In this document: positions 41,475 through 50,279 of the stretch, piece by piece
Layout of the letters: each line of letters starts with the position of its first letter
How positions within the stretch are numbered: position 1 is the stretch's first letter
DNA from: a virus
Reading direction: 5' to 3' (one strand)
Length of the DNA stretch: 62,403 nucleotides
Virus record (IMG/VR): IMGVR_UViG_3300047195_000664
Coordinates: 1 to 62,403 of that record
The notes under the pieces: model-generated
Databases searched by the model: none
Told to the model about the DNA's origin: nothing
The model's input: the letters and a program-made list of their open reading frames with translations, nothing else
Program-made: the position numbers and the translations under genes

Positions 41475-43004
41475 ATGGTAGATGAAGTAAAAGGAGAAGA
41501 AAATAAGGTTCCTGAGATAATTCAGGGGGCAGAAGATTTAATAACAAAAAGCTACTTTATGGCTCAAGCGTTAACTTCTTTAGAGAATGTGAAGAGTCCT
41601 ACGGGAACCGCTCCTTCTGAAGATGCGGCGACTACGGGGTTATATACTGGTGATGATAGAAGCGTAAGAGTTACTATAACAAGAGATGATGCTGGTTGTA
41701 AATGGGCTTATGAAAATGATATTTCTGTTTATACAGCAATCCAAAAAATTGCTGAATTGAATAGAGGATTTGATATTCTTGTAAATGATAAGATTAAGCT
41801 TGCAGATACAAAAAGAGAAAAAGCTGTGCAACTAATACAAAAAAGAACGGAATATCTTCCAAATATTGTAAAGTCTATTGTAACGAACAAAATGTTACAT
41901 GCTTGGGCTCCGGAAAAAAAGGTTATTGATAAAGGTGATATTGTTGGTTTAGTAACATTAGACCCAGAAGAATGTAAACCAATTAGAGATTTGACAACTG
42001 GTGAATTGGGTGGAAAAATTGGAAGAGGTTTAGACCCTGAAAATGAAAATAAGGAAGTGGCACTAATACAATATGGTAATATTCCCCAATATTCAAATAC
42101 AGGTACTGTAAATTATAATCCGAAGTATTTTTACTTTTCTCGTGAGGAAATAATACCATTTAATATAGATGACAGAGGTAAGTTTATTGGAACATCTCCT
42201 GTAAAAAGAGTTCTTCGTTTAGTTGAGATAAAATTAACGTTACAGAATATAGTTGAAATGATAATTAGAAGGTTTGGTCCGCAGATATACTTTATGGTAG
42301 GTAATGAAAACTATAATTTGTCCACAACAGAGTTACCTGCATCATATTTAAGAACCTCTGCAGGAGCACCAATTGATAGAGCAACAGCGAGAGCAAAGTT
42401 TAAAACAGATATGTTTACTAAAATTGATACTGCAATTAAAGAGTGGGTTGAGGGTAAAACATTAGCACTATTATTAGAGTATGGTGTATCAGTAAACACA
42501 TTAAATCCATCAGCAAATTTACCAAATTATGGCAACTATATCAATCTACTATCCAATTATATAAAGAATGGAATATTAGGTGTATTTGTAACAGGTCGTG
42601 TTGATATAACTTCAGCGGCAATGCAAGAGATGACAAGCAGAGAACTAAAGGATGCAGCTGAGATAGAATATAATTCTATTGCTGTAAGGCTTAATGACGA
42701 GTTTATTAATCCAATACTTGTAGCAAATGGATATCCAGCAGATTGTGTCTATTTACAACCAAAAGATATAGACAAGACAGATGAATTTGATGATGCAAGA
42801 ATTGAAGAAATGAAAGCAAGAGCAGTATTACATTACGCACAAGCAAGAGTTATTCCGCCAGAGTATTTGCAGAAAAGGTGGGATTTAGACATAAAAGAAG
42901 AAGATAAAGGAGGTGAAATACCTCCTACACCACCAGGAGCACCTCCGGAAGCACCTCCGGAAGCACCTCCTGAAAATACACAGAATCCACCAAACGAGGA
43001 ATAA
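41475..43004 (+). CDS. Portal protein
   Basis: 509 residues, ATG behind GGTGAT, directly after TerL. It has the phage portal layout: a helical start, a beta-rich wing (near LDPEECKPIRDLTTG), a long stem helix region (VKRVLRLVEIKLTLQ), and a crown with ELKDAAEIEYNSIAVRLNDEFINPIL. The C-terminus has a proline-rich tail with APPEAPPE repeats. It forms the 12-mer ring for DNA entry and exit. Assignment is from gene order plus size and pattern. Confidence 0.85.
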   Translation: MVDEVKGEENKVPEIIQGAEDLITKSYFMAQALTSLENVKSPTGTAPSEDAATTGLYTGDDRSVRVTITRDDAGCKWAYENDISVYTAIQKIAELNRGFDILVNDKIKLADTKREKAVQLIQKRTEYLPNIVKSIVTNKMLHAWAPEKKVIDKGDIVGLVTLDPEECKPIRDLTTGELGGKIGRGLDPENENKEVALIQYGNIPQYSNTGTVNYNPKYFYFSREEIIPFNIDDRGKFIGTSPVKRVLRLVEIKLTLQNIVEMIIRRFGPQIYFMVGNENYNLSTTELPASYLRTSAGAPIDRATARAKFKTDMFTKIDTAIKEWVEGKTLALLLEYGVSVNTLNPSANLPNYGNYINLLSNYIKNGILGVFVTGRVDITSAAMQEMTSRELKDAAEIEYNSIAVRLNDEFINPILVANGYPADCVYLQPKDIDKTDEFDDARIEEMKARAVLHYAQARVIPPEYLQKRWDLDIKEEDKGGEIPPTPPGAPPEAPPEAPPENTQNPPNEE

Positions 43005-43007
43005 ATA

Positions 43008-43457
43008 ATGATAAAATTTAAATCGGATTTCACACAAGGTAAACGGTTAGCATATAATGCTAGAGAACTTGTTACAAAAAAACGAGCTAAAGGAGTAGAA
43101 GCAGTACAAATATATACTCATACTTTTATTTTTAATGCAAAAGAATTTTGCCCAAAAAGAACAGGACGGTTAGCTAATAGTATTGGAAATCCAGCAGCAG
43201 AAGGTATTCTTGAACTTAGTCCAGGAGGATTGTCTGTAACTATTGGAACAAGTGTACCTTATGCACAACCAGTAGAAACTGGAGTTGGTTCATATATTAT
43301 TAGGGCCAAATATAAGAGGTTAAAATTTAGAGATACGAGTGGAAAATATGTTTATCCACAACAAGTTATACACCCCGCAAAAGAAGGGAAGTGGTATATG
43401 TTAAGAGCACACATAGAAGCAGAAAAAGCAGTAAATGTTTTTATGTCAGTATCGTAG
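43008..43457 (+). CDS. HK97 gp10-like head-tail connection protein
   Basis: 149 residues. The central motif CPKRTGRLANSI, then TIGTSVPYAQPVETG, and a late HPAKEGKWYMLRA is typical of the HK97-gp10 group (neck or tail-completion proteins with RTGxLxxS and VxYAxxxExG). Here it follows portal rather than the connector genes, a variant order. Likely at the head-tail interface. Confidence 0.8.
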   Translation: MIKFKSDFTQGKRLAYNARELVTKKRAKGVEAVQIYTHTFIFNAKEFCPKRTGRLANSIGNPAAEGILELSPGGLSVTIGTSVPYAQPVETGVGSYIIRAKYKRLKFRDTSGKYVYPQQVIHPAKEGKWYMLRAHIEAEKAVNVFMSVS

Positions 43458-43465
43458 GTGAAAAA

Positions 43466-43723
43466 ATGCTAATAGGATTCAGCCGAAACATATTCATAAT
43501 AACTAAAGTTAAGAAGGATAGTAATGGGTGTCCAACTATTACGTTGCCCCGCAAATATTCTAAAGAAATGGATTTGAGTAAAACGTATTTTATAACAATA
43601 AACGAAGTGGAAAACATTGATACTTCTCGTGGAAAAATTGTTGGTGAAATGCCCAATGTTTCGAAGAAAAGTAATGGTATTCGTCAAGAAGAAATATTAG
43701 AAGAATCTCAAGAAAGCGAGTAA
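43466..43723 (+). CDS. AbrB-like transcription regulator candidate
   Basis: 85 residues from ATG 43466, behind GGTGAAAAA; longer frames overlap the gp10-like gene. The core CPTITLPRKYSKEMDLSKTYFITI fits the AbrB/SpoVT hairpin (xITLPkxxxxxlxlxxG), and the rest is acidic. A small DNA-binding regulator inside the head module is likely. A promoter-like AT region follows its stop. Confidence 0.55.
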   Translation: MLIGFSRNIFIITKVKKDSNGCPTITLPRKYSKEMDLSKTYFITINEVENIDTSRGKIVGEMPNVSKKSNGIRQEEILEESQESE

Positions 43724-43882
43724 ATTTGCTTCTAAAAATTAAATTTAAATTCTAATTTCTACCTGTTACACTAATTTCCCTTAAATTACCCGTGAAATAA
43801 TATTATAAGTATATATATGTTTGAAGTGGATAAAGAATGTAGATTGATTTAACTTTGCTAAACATAGGTTGAGGTGAGCGTT
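43724..43882 (+). promoter_or_regulatory. AT-rich spacer with possible promoter before the protease gene
   Basis: About 150 bases with AAATTTAAATT blocks and a TATAAGTATATATAT run (43804-43818), roughly 65 bases before the protease start, which has GAGGTG. No gene seen. Probably a promoter for the capsid operon. Confidence 0.4.
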
Positions 43883-45166
43883 GTGCCAATGCATCCGGAT
43901 TTTCAAAAGGTATATAATAACTTTATAAAACAATATGGTCCTAGTAAGGGAAAAAATGTTTATTATAGTTGGCTGAACAAAAACAAACTAGATGATAAAA
44001 AACCAATGCCAAAGGGATTTAGTCCAAAAAGTGAAAAAGAAATTTATGCTGAGGTTATTGGTGGTTCTGTTTCTTTCTATACAACGCCAAGTATACAGAT
44101 ACTTGAAGCCGAAGGCAAAAAATTTGTTAGGCTATCAGGGATATTAATGAATACAAAATATAATGCAAACAGTTGGCGTGTTGGTTCTAGTGAATTACAA
44201 AATGTCGCGAATACAGTGAGTGGTACAGCAATAAAAATACAACACTCATATAGTGATTGGGAAATAGTTGGTACAGGTAAAAGTGGGATAGTAGAAGGTT
44301 CTGAAGTAAAATACTCTTTAGATATTACCGACCCAAAGGCAGTAGAAAAATTCGAAACAAAAACATGGAATTCAGAGAATATGGGTGTAAGTCCTAGTTT
44401 AGATTTTCAGTCTGTAACTTGCACCATTTGTGATGAAACAATCATGAAAGGAGAGGAACACAAACATATGATGGGTGCAACATATAAAGACAAGTTGTGC
44501 CAGTATGATGTGCATGGTGTTAGTACAAAAGAAATATCTCTTACGTCAAATCCTGCATATGCTCCGGCTGGTGCAGGAACAATAGATAATATTACTCCAT
44601 TTTTTGCTTCATTAAGCAAAATATTAAATGATGGGGTGAGAGCAGAAAAGGGTGATTCAATGGAAGAAGATATGGTGAATAAGCTCCTTGCAGAAAAAGA
44701 GGAGAAGATATCAACCCTGACCGCCCAAACAGAGGAAAGCAAAAAATCAATAGAAGCCTCTAAAAAAGAGGTCGAAGCATTGAAAGCAGAAACAGATTCT
44801 GTCAAGAAAGAACTTGATGCTTCTAAAAAAGAAGCAGAAAGTGTGAAGGCAGAATTTATAAAGGTCAAGGCTGAACTTGACGACTACGTTACTAAAGAGA
44901 GAACAGCTGAACTTGAAAAGAGGGTAACTGACAAAGAAATAATCGCAGAAATAGTTGGTAAGAAGTTATCCAAAGAAGAGTTCGGTGCTGAAATAAAGAA
45001 AATAGATAAATTAATATTAAGCACAAAGAGTAACGTGGGTGCTGGTAGTGCTCCTATAGACCCAAGTGCTTCTAAGAAAACGCCTGACCAAGAGTTTGAG
45101 GCTGAGTGGGGTATGAAAGAAATCGACCTACTTAAAGATGTAGTAGGCGGAGGTAGAGGTGATTAA
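43883..45166 (+). CDS. Prohead protease fused to scaffold
   Basis: 427 residues with GTG 43883 as best-spaced start after GAGGTG. The N-terminal domain has the phage protease pattern: KIQHSYSDWEIVG with the His, and a later VSTKEISLTSNPAYAPAG with the Ser-bearing SLTSNPA motif. A zinc-knuckle-like insert CTICDETIMKGEEHKH sits between them. Residues about 270-370 are a long coiled coil (KKSIEASKKEVEALKAE repeats), the internal scaffold. The fusion means one gene guides shell assembly and then cleaves it. Confidence 0.83.
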   Translation: MPMHPDFQKVYNNFIKQYGPSKGKNVYYSWLNKNKLDDKKPMPKGFSPKSEKEIYAEVIGGSVSFYTTPSIQILEAEGKKFVRLSGILMNTKYNANSWRVGSSELQNVANTVSGTAIKIQHSYSDWEIVGTGKSGIVEGSEVKYSLDITDPKAVEKFETKTWNSENMGVSPSLDFQSVTCTICDETIMKGEEHKHMMGATYKDKLCQYDVHGVSTKEISLTSNPAYAPAGAGTIDNITPFFASLSKILNDGVRAEKGDSMEEDMVNKLLAEKEEKISTLTAQTEESKKSIEASKKEVEALKAETDSVKKELDASKKEAESVKAEFIKVKAELDDYVTKERTAELEKRVTDKEIIAEIVGKKLSKEEFGAEIKKIDKLILSTKSNVGAGSAPIDPSASKKTPDQEFEAEWGMKEIDLLKDVVGGGRGD

Positions 45167-45167
45167 T

Positions 45168-45617
45168 ATGACAGCACTAGATGGTAAAACACCAAGAAAT
45201 ATGCCTGCGACAGCAGCAAAGTCAGACTTTGACCAGGAAGGGCTAATACTTATGAAAAATTCGAGTGCAAATTCCCTGGAACTAGCAGCGGCAGTTACAG
45301 ATTCGCCTGTAGCAATTTTAGACCAAGCAGTTGTTGACGCAACTGGTACTGTTAGAGCAACAAGGACTGGTGAAAAAGTAGGTGTTTTCTTGTTAGGTTG
45401 TGGTGCAATAGTTAACGTCGCATGTATGACAGGGAAAACATTTACAATTGGGCAAGCTGTTTACGTAGGGCAAACAGCAGACGACGACGGTCACGCAAGT
45501 GATAGCAGTGCTAACTCAGCAAAGAAAATTGGACATTATGCTGGTGACGGCGTAGTAACAAGCTCAACAGGACAACTAATACCAGTAATACTGGACATTC
45601 CAGTATTGTCGGCTTAA
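45168..45617 (+). CDS. Capsid decoration-like protein
   Basis: 149 residues from ATG 45168 behind GGTGAT. Beta-rich, with MTGKTFTIGQAVYVGQTADDDGHAS and a final IPVILDIP, a pattern seen in DUF2190-type decoration proteins that sit before the major capsid gene. No cysteine cluster. Likely stabilises the shell. Confidence 0.7.
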   Translation: MTALDGKTPRNMPATAAKSDFDQEGLILMKNSSANSLELAAAVTDSPVAILDQAVVDATGTVRATRTGEKVGVFLLGCGAIVNVACMTGKTFTIGQAVYVGQTADDDGHASDSSANSAKKIGHYAGDGVVTSSTGQLIPVILDIPVLSA

Positions 45618-45628
45618 GGTGATGAAAA

Positions 45629-46552
45629 ATGGCAACAGGAGAATTTGGAAATGTAGATGTGCCTAAGAAGGCAATACAAGCTCAGGGTATAATATATCAA
45701 GCATCAACAATGATGTCAGTCGCGGCTAAAGCAGGTATTCCGATTATACCAGTAACAGAAATGGATGTAAAGTGGGATATTGTTAAAGGTGTGGTTGGAA
45801 AAGATGATGTAGCTGTTGACGCGTATATTGACCCAAGTAAATTAGAGTACAAACCGATAAGTACTAAACTAAAATGGAGCAACTATACATATATGATTTT
45901 AGAAGGTGCTAAGTTATCGGCTAGAGACCCAAAAAGCTTGTGGAAAGATAGTTTGATGGCAGCGTCTGAGTTCTTTGCGGCAATAAGAGATTATAGAGCA
46001 CTCACTGCTTTAGTAGCAGGTGCAGGAAATTCAGGTGCAGCTACAGATACATGGGATGCAGCAGGCGCAGATGTAGAAGTGGATATTGTAACAGCAATTA
46101 ATAAAATAGCTGAAGAGTCCAATATACAGAGTGGTGAAAAAATATCTGTTGTTATTCCAGCAAAAGTGGGCTTTGAAGTTCAAAAGTTAACTCTCATAAA
46201 CAACATACAGAGAACAATCAAAGATTACTTGGAAAAGAGTTTCCAGTTGGAAATAATACCGTTTAGACCATTTATTGACACAACAGGTACTGCACAGTTT
46301 GATGCTCTGTCAACAAATGCATTAGTGTTTGTTCAGGGGCAGAAGACAGCTATGGGATTAGAGTATTCCTTAGCAGAAGCTACAAGACGTGGTATAATAA
46401 CTGTAGAACATTCTAGAGTACACGGTCGTGGTGACATGTATACTCAGAAGATGTGTACAGGTGCTCTAGTAACGTGGGATGGTATTCAAACATATAGCGA
46501 AACAGTACCATTAACAGCAAGAATCTACAAAATAACGGGCGTAACAAGTTAA
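45629..46552 (+). CDS. Major capsid protein, HK97 fold
   Basis: 307 residues, ATG behind GGTGAT, straight after protease and decoration genes. Features of the HK97 fold: an N-terminal arm, a spine helix (SLMAASEFFAAIRDYRAL), a P-domain, and a C-terminal ending with the A-domain and E-loop-like strands (AEATRRGIITVEHSRVHG). There is no N-terminal delta domain, consistent with the separate scaffold. A T tract follows at once, which may allow high-level expression of this gene. Confidence 0.85.
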   Translation: MATGEFGNVDVPKKAIQAQGIIYQASTMMSVAAKAGIPIIPVTEMDVKWDIVKGVVGKDDVAVDAYIDPSKLEYKPISTKLKWSNYTYMILEGAKLSARDPKSLWKDSLMAASEFFAAIRDYRALTALVAGAGNSGAATDTWDAAGADVEVDIVTAINKIAEESNIQSGEKISVVIPAKVGFEVQKLTLINNIQRTIKDYLEKSFQLEIIPFRPFIDTTGTAQFDALSTNALVFVQGQKTAMGLEYSLAEATRRGIITVEHSRVHGRGDMYTQKMCTGALVTWDGIQTYSETVPLTARIYKITGVTS

Positions 46553-46582
46553 ACTATTTTTTGTTTTTTTTCTTTTTTACAC
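46553..46582 (+). terminator. T-tract terminator after the major capsid gene
   Basis: ACTATTTTTTGTTTTTTTTC followed by further T residues, with no stem. Typical archaeal intrinsic termination signal. Confidence 0.6.
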
Positions 46583-46609
46583 ACGAATCTTATGATGAGG
46601 TGAAAGGAA

Positions 46610-47170
46610 ATGTATGATATAAAGAAAAGAATAACAACTATAAAAGCACATTTAGGAACTATAACAGGAGAAGAACATGGTGTTGATATAGTGAATACAG
46701 GAACACTATCTTCTGGGGATTCTATTGTTGGATTGAATATAGTTACAACACCAGCAGGAACAGCAGGAACTTGGGCTTCAGGAATATATGCAAAGGTAGT
46801 ACAAGGAACAACTAAGCGTGTAAATGGTTACCTTTCAGTAGCGGAATTGGAACTATCTATAGCCGGAACATATAACCCATCAGATTTGGCTGTATTGGTA
46901 TTGAATTCAACGATAACTAATACAGCTTTAGTAAACTGTACACATAAGGGATACATTTGGCTTAGAGATTATGGTACAGATGGTGGAGCAGCATTAGGGT
47001 CAACGTCAATGCCTAACTTATTTATCTTCATGGACCAAACAATAGGTGCAGACACTGATGGAGCGTCTCTCTTAGCAGCAAACACAATAGCATCGTCAAC
47101 ACATACAATAAGGTTTGTGGTTGGTACTACACCATACTATATAATGTGCGCTAATGTAACACATAACTAG
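46610..47170 (+). CDS. Beta-rich virion protein
   Basis: 186 residues, ATG behind GAGGTG. Beta-rich and Thr/Ala-rich, with many small loops (STHTIRFVVGTTPYYIM). No known motif. It lies between the major capsid protein and connectors, with T tracts on both sides, so it may be a second abundant virion protein such as a capsid decoration or fibre. Confidence 0.6.
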   Translation: MYDIKKRITTIKAHLGTITGEEHGVDIVNTGTLSSGDSIVGLNIVTTPAGTAGTWASGIYAKVVQGTTKRVNGYLSVAELELSIAGTYNPSDLAVLVLNSTITNTALVNCTHKGYIWLRDYGTDGGAALGSTSMPNLFIFMDQTIGADTDGASLLAANTIASSTHTIRFVVGTTPYYIMCANVTHN

Positions 47171-47200
47171 GTTTGATGTCTTTTTTCTTTTTTTATTTCT
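47171..47200 (+). terminator. T-tract terminator
   Basis: TCTTTTTTCTTTTTTTATTTC (about 47179-47199, quoted in part) directly after the stop. Isolates the preceding gene as an own unit. Confidence 0.5.
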
Positions 47201-47221
47201 ACTTAATAAAAGAGGTATATT

Positions 47222-47545
47222 ATGAGGAAAATGGAAACAGTTAATTGGATGGTAAGAAATGTAGAAGGTAAAGAAGAAAAAGAAAATATAGTTAGACTTC
47301 TATTCGTGCTTCTACATAATAAAAGACCTGAAGAAATACCAAGAGGATTAGAAAAATTTAGATTAATGAGTAGAGTTGGCGAAGCATTTGAAAAAGCCGA
47401 CGAAACTAATATTTTGGAGTTAGAAGATGGAGATTATCTATTCTTAAAAGATATGGTAGAAAAAGATATTCCGAGTGTTTGGGCTATGAACTCAAAACTT
47501 GCAACTCAAGTTGAAAAGTTTCTAGCTCTTGAAAAAGAAAAATAG
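47222..47545 (+). CDS. Small phage-type virion accessory protein
   Basis: 107 residues, ATG behind GAGGTAT. Helical; the pattern KAEKAD.T....LEDGDYLFLKDMVEK followed by a hydrophobic helix recalls a short family found among head genes of tailed phages, unnamed to me. Not assigned. Confidence 0.55.
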   Translation: MRKMETVNWMVRNVEGKEEKENIVRLLFVLLHNKRPEEIPRGLEKFRLMSRVGEAFEKADETNILELEDGDYLFLKDMVEKDIPSVWAMNSKLATQVEKFLALEKEK

Positions 47546-47554
47546 GGTGATAAT

Positions 47555-47923
47555 ATGGTAGATGTAGATAAACATAAGAAAGTTATAAAGCACACTGTTA
47601 CAGTTATAACAAGTGCAGGAGGTGCTTTTTCACAAACTATAGCAGTTTTTGGTACAATTGAAAAAGTTTGGTTAGACCTCGGAACATTAAGTACACCAGA
47701 TATTGATATTACAGATGCTACAACAGGTGAAACTATACTTAGTTACGATGGTGCTGCAAGTGACACATTAGATTATCCTATGAGAGTCGCTGATGGAACA
47801 GATGGTGCTACATTAACTGTTGATAAAATATATACAAAAATCAGTGCAGATAGAATAACAGTGGCAGTTTCGGGTGGTGGAGATACACTGAGCGGAATAA
47901 TTTATATTTGGGTGAGCAAATGA
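47555..47923 (+). CDS. Beta-rich virion protein
   Basis: 122 residues, ATG behind GGGTGAT. Beta-sandwich-like (TITVAVSGGGDTLSGIIYIWV-type ending), with no cysteine. Position between capsid and connector genes suggests a capsid surface or accessory protein. Its stop overlaps the next gene start by a few bases. Confidence 0.55.
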   Translation: MVDVDKHKKVIKHTVTVITSAGGAFSQTIAVFGTIEKVWLDLGTLSTPDIDITDATTGETILSYDGAASDTLDYPMRVADGTDGATLTVDKIYTKISADRITVAVSGGGDTLSGIIYIWVSK

Positions 47924-48198
47924 GCTCAAGCAATATTAATTGGTATAAGTTTGTTGGAAACGCGGGTATTGCTTTTTTCACAACTCTTTCAGGAATGTTA
48001 AGTGTTGAGGCTCTTACTGCAACTATATTACCGCTTAACATAACAGTAGCTGTTGCGTTTGTATCTGCAGGCATTCAAGGAGGATTGTCATTTTGTAAAG
48101 AATTATCGACGGTAGAGTCAAAGAAAACTGTTAAGAAGAAGGGGTATGTTAATAATCCACTTAGTCATAGGTTATTAGATATCATAACATTTTGGTGA
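47920..48198 (+). CDS. Small two-helix membrane protein
   Basis: 92 residues from ATG 47920 behind GGGTGAG, overlapping the previous stop by four bases. Two hydrophobic segments (about residues 10-28 and 33-58) flank a short loop, and the C-terminus is basic (KKTVKKKGY). It may be a second holin-like or membrane-anchored virion protein; its place in the head module is unusual. Confidence 0.55.
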   Translation: MSSSNINWYKFVGNAGIAFFTTLSGMLSVEALTATILPLNITVAVAFVSAGIQGGLSFCKELSTVESKKTVKKKGYVNNPLSHRLLDIITFW

Positions 48199-48204
48199 GA
48201 GATT

Positions 48205-48609
48205 ATGACGAATTATATCACAGCGGCTGAATTCACAGCGATTACAAGCGTGACTTGGGAACAGGCAGGCGAAGTTAATTCAATTTCCACAACTATAAGG
48301 GACGCAAAAGTTACAAGAGCACAACGAGAGTTCGAAAAAGAGGTTACTAGAATATTTACTGGCGCTGAAAGTGATTATGATTTGGCACAAGAGGCAGTCG
48401 CTTTCTTGGCAGCTCACCTTATCGCTCTAAGAGACCTGCCTCTAGTGTCAGATACAGCACATATTTCACCTTTCCTTAATGAATATAAAAGGAAAGTTGC
48501 ATTACTAAAATCGTCACAAACAGCATATCAAGAAAAAATTTGGGAACCATCGTTTGTAATAATTGATGTAAACGACGACGCTAACGAAAACAGATACGCA
48601 CAAGAATAG
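48205..48609 (+). CDS. Head-tail connector protein
   Basis: 134 residues. Helical with TRAQREFEKEVTRIFTGAE and LAQEAVAFLAAHLIALRDLP, the helical pattern of gp6-type connector proteins that close the portal. Gene order (after capsid, before tail terminator) is as expected. Confidence 0.65.
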   Translation: MTNYITAAEFTAITSVTWEQAGEVNSISTTIRDAKVTRAQREFEKEVTRIFTGAESDYDLAQEAVAFLAAHLIALRDLPLVSDTAHISPFLNEYKRKVALLKSSQTAYQEKIWEPSFVIIDVNDDANENRYAQE

Positions 48610-48642
48610 CCTTGTGTATAATACCAATTGAGGTAGAGAAAT

Positions 48643-49101
48643 ATGGATTTTTTTAATTTGGGTATAGCAATTAGAGATGACTTACGAGACCATATACAAG
48701 ACCCTATTTCTAGACCAAAGCCTTCACAATGGATACATTACGATAATCCTGATAATGTCGGTAAAACTCCTGTTATTTATGTTGAGAGAGTTCCTAGTGC
48801 AACAATCAACCTCGATATAGTTGGGTCAGGAGAACAAAGGCCTATACTTAATTTTAGAGTCCATATTATAATTGATATTAATGACCATGGTGTAGTAGAT
48901 GATACTCCAATATCGGGTAACGAGTTACTTGATAAAGTAACTACAAAGGTTTATGATTTTTTAGAAGATAAGAGTTTTATTATTAGTAGTTCGACAAGTA
49001 GCACAACATACTATATCAAATGTACTAACATTGGCGGACAATATCCTATAGGTAATATTAAAAAAGCGGTAACTTTAGGTTATGAGGTGTGGCAATCATG
49101 A
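48643..49101 (+). CDS. Tail terminator / neck-like protein
   Basis: 152 residues, ATG behind GAGGTAG. Alpha/beta with DLRDHIQDPIS and then beta strands (LNFRVHIIIDIND) and a C-terminal strand (VTLGYEVW), consistent with the tail-terminator family that caps the tube. Identified by place and pattern. Confidence 0.6.
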   Translation: MDFFNLGIAIRDDLRDHIQDPISRPKPSQWIHYDNPDNVGKTPVIYVERVPSATINLDIVGSGEQRPILNFRVHIIIDINDHGVVDDTPISGNELLDKVTTKVYDFLEDKSFIISSSTSSTTYYIKCTNIGGQYPIGNIKKAVTLGYEVWQS

Positions 49102-50279
49102 AAAAAATATTGTTTGTTGGTGACGGCCTTTGGACTCCTAGTGGCTTCGGAACAGTTATGCGCAACTTAATTAGTGGACTAAAAAGCGAATATAAAGTTG
49201 CTTTACAGAGTTGGCAGTTTGTAGGTAATAAAACTGAATTTGATGGCGTATCTATATATCCTTCTTATTTACATTTGTTTGGTAAAGACGTTTTACCATA
49301 CGTGATAGAAGATTTTGAACCTGATACTATGATAACACTTGGAGATTATTGGATGTTAAATTATTTAACAGCGGAACCGTTTAGAAATAAATTAAGAGAG
49401 AAAAATATAAAATGGATTTGGTATATACCTATAGATAGTGAAATGATTCCTCCTCATTTTATGCCATTATTAAAAAGTCCAGATGTTTTAGTTACCATGG
49501 CAAAATTTGCGCACGAAATGGCAAAGAAGGAAGGAATAAATAATGTTTATATTCCACACGGAGTAGACTTATCTCTATATAGAAGAGAATCAGACGAAGA
49601 AAGAGAAAAATGTAGAGAAGAAGAGGGATATAATGGTAAATTTGTAATTGGATGTGTCAATCGAAATCAGGATAGAAAACAATTACCAAGGTTAGTAGAG
49701 GCATTTGCTAAATTTGCTAAAGATAAAGATGATGTTATCTTACACTTTCACTGCGACCCATATGATGTAGCGAATTTAGCGGCAGGATATAATAATGATT
49801 CTTATCCACTATTAGTAAATGCAATTGGGCATTTTGGTGTTGCTGAAAAGGTTCATTTTTCGAGACAAATGAGGTCGTTTATTAATGGTGCTAATTTTGA
49901 CGAGATGCGCAAAATTTATAATTTATTTAATATAACCGCGAGTTCGACGTCAGGTGAAGGGTTTGGATTATCTACGATAGAAAGTATTGCTTGTGGTGTT
50001 CCAATTGTTATAACAGACTATACAAGTTCTAAGGAATTAGTTTTAAACGGGGGAAATAATAATGGTTTATTAGTTGATGTTAAAACATGTATGTTTGGAG
50101 GTTATGGTACTATGCGAGCAATAGTTGATATAGATGATATGGTAGCAAAGTTTCAATATTTATACGACCATCCAGAAGAAGTAAAGAAAATGAGTGATAA
50201 TTGTTTAAATTTCGCTAAACAATATGCTTGGAGTAAGATTATTCCAATGTGGAAAGAGGTGATTGAAGATGAAAAGTGA
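49098..50279 (+). CDS. Glycosyltransferase, GT4-like
   Basis: 393 residues from ATG 49098. GT-B fold: an N-terminal FVGDGLWTPSGFGTVM with the GG-like loop, VYIPHGVDL in the middle hinge, IGCVNRNQDRKQ, and a C-terminal SSTSGEGFGLSTIESIACG with the donor-binding E-x7-E pattern of GT4. It transfers a sugar from a nucleotide sugar. In the middle of the tail module it may glycosylate fibre, capsid or host surface. It overlaps the previous gene and the following methyltransferase, so the two act as a pair. Confidence 0.88.
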   Translation: MKKILFVGDGLWTPSGFGTVMRNLISGLKSEYKVALQSWQFVGNKTEFDGVSIYPSYLHLFGKDVLPYVIEDFEPDTMITLGDYWMLNYLTAEPFRNKLREKNIKWIWYIPIDSEMIPPHFMPLLKSPDVLVTMAKFAHEMAKKEGINNVYIPHGVDLSLYRRESDEEREKCREEEGYNGKFVIGCVNRNQDRKQLPRLVEAFAKFAKDKDDVILHFHCDPYDVANLAAGYNNDSYPLLVNAIGHFGVAEKVHFSRQMRSFINGANFDEMRKIYNLFNITASSTSGEGFGLSTIESIACGVPIVITDYTSSKELVLNGGNNNGLLVDVKTCMFGGYGTMRAIVDIDDMVAKFQYLYDHPEEVKKMSDNCLNFAKQYAWSKIIPMWKEVIEDEK

